Shown: in pieces, positions 61,057 to 64,000 of the stretch
How the letters are laid out: each line of letters begins with the position of its first letter
How positions within the stretch are numbered: position 1 is the stretch's first letter
Assembly (NCBI GenBank): GCA_945889195.1
Contig: CAMDBB010000001.1
Coordinates: forward strand, 124,001 to 188,000
Direction of reading: 5' to 3'
Source: Bifidobacterium breve
GTDB taxonomy: Bacteria; Actinomycetota; Actinomycetes; Nanopelagicales; Nanopelagicaceae
Length of the DNA stretch: 64,000 bases
The notes under the pieces: generated by a model
What the model saw: only the letters and a program-made list of their open reading frames with translations
What the model was told of the DNA's origin: nothing
Databases searched by the model: none
Position numbers and translations under genes: made by a program

Positions 61057-63714
61057 TTAACCGCGCAGCTGGCGCAGTACGTACTGCATGATTCCGCCGT
61101 GGCGATAGTAATCCGCTTCGCCTGGCGTATCGATACGTACCTTTGCCTGGAAAACCTTATCTCCTGCGGTCACAGTGACCTCTTTAGGGATAGCGCCGTT
61201 ATTGAGAGCTGTTACCCCTGCAATAGAAAATACTTCATCGCCCTTGAGGCCAAGTGATTGCGCAGTTTCTCCGTTAACGAATTGCAATGGCAGAACGCCC
61301 ATTCCAATCAAGTTCGAACGATGGATACGTTCAAAACTTTCTGCAATCACAGCGCGTACACCTAGGAGCGCAGTTCCCTTAGCGGCCCAGTCACGCGATG
61401 ATCCTGATCCGTACTCTTTGCCAGCGAGAATAACGAGCGGAACGCCAGCTGCTTGATATGCGACAGAGGCATCATAAATTGTGCTCTGATCACCATTGCT
61501 CAAGAAGTTGCGAGTAAATCCGCCTTCAACGCCATCAAGAAGTAAATTCTTGAGGCGAATATTTGCAAAGGTGCCGCGAATCATTACTTCGTGATTTCCG
61601 CGTCGGGAGCCATAAGAGTTGAAGTCCTTACGATCGACTCCGTGCGCTTCAAGATACTTTCCAGCAGGAGAATCAGCTTTAATGTTTCCGGCCGGTGAGA
61701 TGTGATCTGTTGTGACGGAATCTCCAAGAATGGCCAAGACGCGTGCGCCAGAAATATCTTTTACCGCTTCTGGCTGCGCAGGCATTCCATCAAAGTATGG
61801 AGGTTTACGTACATACGTAGATTGTGGATCCCATTCGAAAGTCTTTCCTGTTGGGGTATCCAGTGACTTCCAGCGGTGATCGCCTTCAAAGACGGTCGCA
61901 TAATCCTTGGTAAACATCTCAGATGAGATAGATGCATCGATAACTGCTTGAATTTCAGCAGCTGATGGCCAGATATCTTTAAGGAGAACTGGATTGCCAT
62001 CCTTATCGTTGCCGAGTGAATCCTTCTCAAAATCATGATCCATCGTGCCAGCAAGGGCGTAGGCAACAACGAGTGGAGGTGAAGCCAGATAATTCATCTT
62101 TACATCTGGGCTGATTCTGCCTTCAAAGTTGCGGTTACCTGAAAGAACAGCTGTAACAGCTAAATCGTTCTCATTGACCGCTCTGCTAATTTCAATTGGT
62201 AGCGGCCCAGAGTTACCGATACAGGTAACGCATCCGTAGCCGACCAAGTTAAAGCCGAGCGCCTCCATATATGGAGTGAGCTGAGCGCGATCGTAATAAT
62301 CGGTAACGACCTTAGATCCTGGAGCGAGCGTGGTCTTTACCCAAGGCTTAGAGGTAAGTCCCTTTTCTACCGCCTTCTTAGCAAGGAGAGCTGCGCCAAT
62401 CATTACTGATGGATTAGAGGTGTTGGTACAGGAGGTAATGGAAGCGATGACGACATCGCCATTCTTGATGGTCGTTGCCTTCTCTCCCACCTTTACTGGG
62501 TATGCACTCTTTCCGGTCTTCTCGGAGAAGTAAGACGGCAAAACCTTTTCAAATGCGCTCTTTGATGCAGTCAGAGAGATGCGATCTTGCGGACGCTTTG
62601 GTCCAGCGATAGATGAGACAACGGTAGAGAGATCGAGCTCGATATGTTCAGAGAAGCGAGGTGAAACCGCTGGGTCATGCCACATTCCCTGCGCCTTCGC
62701 ATACTTTTCAACAAGAGCAACTTGATCTTCGGTGCGACCTGTCAGGCGTAGATAACGAAGCGTCTCTTCATCAATGGGGAAGATGGCGCAGGTAGAACCA
62801 TATTCAGGTGACATATTTCCGATTGTTGTTCGGTTTGCCATTGGTACTGAGACAACTCCCGGACCATAGAACTCAACAAATTTGCCGACGACGCCATGCT
62901 TGCGCAACATTTCGGTAATAGTCAGAGCCATATCGGTCGCAGTTGTTCCGACCGGAAGTTCGCCAGAGAGCTTAAATCCAACTACACGTGGGATGAGCAT
63001 GGAAACTGGCTGACCTAAGAGCGCTGCTTCTGCCTCGATTCCACCGACTCCCCAACCGAGTACGCCGAGGCCGTTGACCATCGTTGTATGTGAATCTGTA
63101 CCAACAACGGTATCTGGATAAGCGCGAAGAACGCCCCCGACGGTACGAGTCATAACAACACGAGCTAAGTATTCGATATTTACCTGGTGCACAATGCCAG
63201 TTCCAGGTGGAACGACTTTGAATTCATCAAAAGCGCCCTGGCCCCAACGTAAGAAGCGATAACGCTCGCGATTTCGCTCGTACTCAATATCTGTGTTTTT
63301 TTCAAAAGAATCCTTAGTTCCAAAGACGTCTGCAATCACTGAGTGGTCGATGACGAGTTCAGCTGGAGCTAGTGGATTGACCTTTGCTGGATCTCCACCT
63401 AGCTCAACAATTGCTTCACGCATCGTCGCTAAATCAACGATGCAAGGAACGCCGGTGAAGTCCTGCATAACAACGCGGGCAGGGGTAAATTGAATTTCAG
63501 TATCTGGCTCGATCGATGGATCCCATTCGGCTAACGCCTTAATGTGATCGACGGTGATGTTGGCGCCATCTTCGGTGCGCAAGAGATTTTCTAAGAGAAT
63601 CTTGAGCGAGAAAGGAAGATCTTTTGCTGCTGCCAAGGTTGAGATATCGAAGATTTCATAATCTTTACCTGCAACAGTGAGGTTCTTCTTGGTACCGAGG
63701 GAGTTCTTACTCAT
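61057..63714 (-). CDS. acnA: Aconitate hydratase
   Basis: Aconitase interconverts citrate and isocitrate with a 4Fe-4S cluster. The 885-residue AcnA-type protein has all cluster cysteines: [19 protein letters not shown] (about residue 430) and [16 protein letters not shown] (about 495-502). [23 protein letters not shown] (about 207) and the C-terminal swivel domain ([18 protein letters not shown], about 775) are also present. AGAAGG lies 6-7 nt before ATG 63714, so this gene has a true leader, unlike most neighbours, and a 20-bp palindrome sits in it. Confidence 0.97.
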   Translation of the reverse strand: MSKNSLGTKKNLTVAGKDYEIFDISTLAAAKDLPFSLKILLENLLRTEDGANITVDHIKALAEWDPSIEPDTEIQFTPARVVMQDFTGVPCIVDLATMREAIVELGGDPAKVNPLAPAELVIDHSVIADVFGTKDSFEKNTDIEYERNRERYRFLRWGQGAFDEFKVVPPGTGIVHQVNIEYLARVVMTRTVGGVLRAYPDTVVGTDSHTTMVNGLGVLGWGVGGIEAEAALLGQPVSMLIPRVVGFKLSGELPVGTTATDMALTITEMLRKHGVVGKFVEFYGPGVVSVPMANRTTIGNMSPEYGSTCAIFPIDEETLRYLRLTGRTEDQVALVEKYAKAQGMWHDPAVSPRFSEHIELDLSTVVSSIAGPKRPQDRISLTASKSAFEKVLPSYFSEKTGKSAYPVKVGEKATTIKNGDVVIASITSCTNTSNPSVMIGAALLAKKAVEKGLTSKPWVKTTLAPGSKVVTDYYDRAQLTPYMEALGFNLVGYGCVTCIGNSGPLPIEISRAVNENDLAVTAVLSGNRNFEGRISPDVKMNYLASPPLVVAYALAGTMDHDFEKDSLGNDKDGNPVLLKDIWPSAAEIQAVIDASISSEMFTKDYATVFEGDHRWKSLDTPTGKTFEWDPQSTYVRKPPYFDGMPAQPEAVKDISGARVLAILGDSVTTDHISPAGNIKADSPAGKYLEAHGVDRKDFNSYGSRRGNHEVMIRGTFANIRLKNLLLDGVEGGFTRNFLSNGDQSTIYDASVAYQAAGVPLVILAGKEYGSGSSRDWAAKGTALLGVRAVIAESFERIHRSNLIGMGVLPLQFVNGETAQSLGLKGDEVFSIAGVTALNNGAIPKEVTVTAGDKVFQAKVRIDTPGEADYYRHGGIMQYVLRQLRG

Positions 63715-63733
63715 CCCGAGCCTTCTTTCATAA

Positions 63734-63753
63734 GTATCTTGACGTCAAGATAC
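63734..63753. promoter_or_regulatory. 20-bp perfect palindrome upstream of acnA
   Basis: GTATCTTGACGTCAAGATAC is identical to its own reverse complement. It begins 20 bp upstream of the acnA ATG, covers the stop codon of the upstream methyltransferase gene, and overlaps the only plausible promoter sequences (TATCTT on the minus strand). It looks like an operator for a dimeric regulator of acnA. Confidence 0.75.
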
Positions 63754-64000
63754 CTTATCTAAAGTCAGGAGCGCAACACTTTCGATGTGATGTGTCATAG
63801 GAAAGAGATCGAAGGCGCGTAGCTGCTGCAGCGCATACCCGTGTTCGCGCAGGTATGAAACATCGCGCGCCAGCGCCGCTGGGTCGCAGGCGACGTAGAC
63901 AATCGTTCGCGGGAGCAGGCGAGCACATTCGCCAATTACCTCTTTACCCGCTCCTTCTCGAGGCGGATCAAGGATGATGACGTTTGCCTGGCTAAAGCGC
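63745..64000 (-). CDS. TrmA/RumA-family RNA methyltransferase, N-terminus outside window
   Basis: Only the last 85 codons are present. They read, in order, ANVIILDPPREGAGKEVIGE (SAM/catalytic DPPR motif), TIVYVACDPAALARDVSYL with the catalytic nucleophile Cys, and the closing FDLFPMTHHIESVALL of 5-methyluridine methyltransferases. Actinobacterial members (compare Rv2689c) usually carry a TRAM domain at the missing N-terminus. The target nucleotide in tRNA or rRNA cannot be told. Stop TGA at 63747-63745 lies inside the acnA palindrome. Confidence 0.92.
   Translation of the reverse strand, partial: RFSQANVIILDPPREGAGKEVIGECARLLPRTIVYVACDPAALARDVSYLREHGYALQQLRAFDLFPMTHHIESVALLTLDKVS

Overview
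The window looks like a chromosomal segment of a streamlined actinobacterium, probably a freshwater planktonic lineage of the acI / Ca. Nanopelagicales type. The evidence is the actinobacterial gene content (diheme QcrC with fused bc1-aa3 machinery, DUF3043, DUF4191 and DUF3000 proteins, AdoK, PimB-type mannosyltransferase, SCO2322-type protein) in moderate-GC DNA. Genes are very tightly packed, convergent neighbours often overlap, and many genes have a TANNNT element 6-7 nt before the start codon, as expected for leaderless transcripts. The taxon is inferred from content; no 16S rRNA is present. I found no tRNA, rRNA, insertion sequence, prophage or CRISPR array.

Layout. 1-1411: trpD (runs off the left edge) behind a receiver-like protein. 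1564-5600: ctaE-qcrC-qcrA-qcrB. 5626-7861: a class III aminotransferase and an EamA exporter, sitting inside the respiratory cluster. 7883-10709: ctaC-ctaD-ctaF (minus). 10733-14905: degenerate class V aminotransferase, adenosine kinase, ErpA-like Fe-S protein, nadA, DUF3043. 14927-19996: aldo/keto reductase, then a cobalamin riboswitch driving a secreted SCO2322-family protein and an ECF transporter (T, double ATPase, S). 19959-28821: gcvT, pepA, lpdA, sucB, a TIGR01777 epimerase, an amine oxidase and a Gfo/Idh oxidoreductase. 28828-34407: MMPL exporter, lipB, lipA, acyltransferase, DUF4191, RDD protein. 34600-36033: glnA with a GlnR-like site and a clear terminator. 36088-41801: nhaA, NCS1 permease, SDR, enoyl-CoA hydratase, a stand-alone Cas4/RecB-like nuclease, acyltransferase. 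41847-49308: small acidic protein, ROK glucokinase, SRPBCC protein, FadD15-like ligase, a soluble two-component pair, pimB, NlpC/P60 hydrolase, short RibD-C protein. 49310-52104: EamA, DUF3000, RNase D. 52082-55711: iron ABC transporter. 55876-59186: fadA-fadB. 59125-61041 dxs, 61057-63714 acnA, and the C-terminal end of a TrmA-family methyltransferase.

How it fits together. Aerobic respiration (bc1 and aa3), the 2-oxo acid dehydrogenase parts (lpdA, sucB) with lipoate synthesis (lipB, lipA), aconitase and beta-oxidation make an oxidative core. NadA, ErpA and LipA depend on Fe-S clusters and the iron transporter would supply iron. The riboswitch cassette points to uptake of a corrinoid rather than synthesis. 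The gene order matches, from memory, the M. tuberculosis Rv2182c-Rv2220 and Rv2680-Rv2689 neighbourhoods, but permuted: the acyltransferase-to-NlpC segment lies after glnA instead of before trpD.

The most notable items are the riboswitch-controlled SCO2322/ECF cassette, the 20-bp perfect palindrome upstream of acnA, the class V aminotransferase that has lost its PLP lysine, the stand-alone four-cysteine nuclease, the operators between the iron transporter and fadAB, and the genome-wide-looking leaderless promoter rule.
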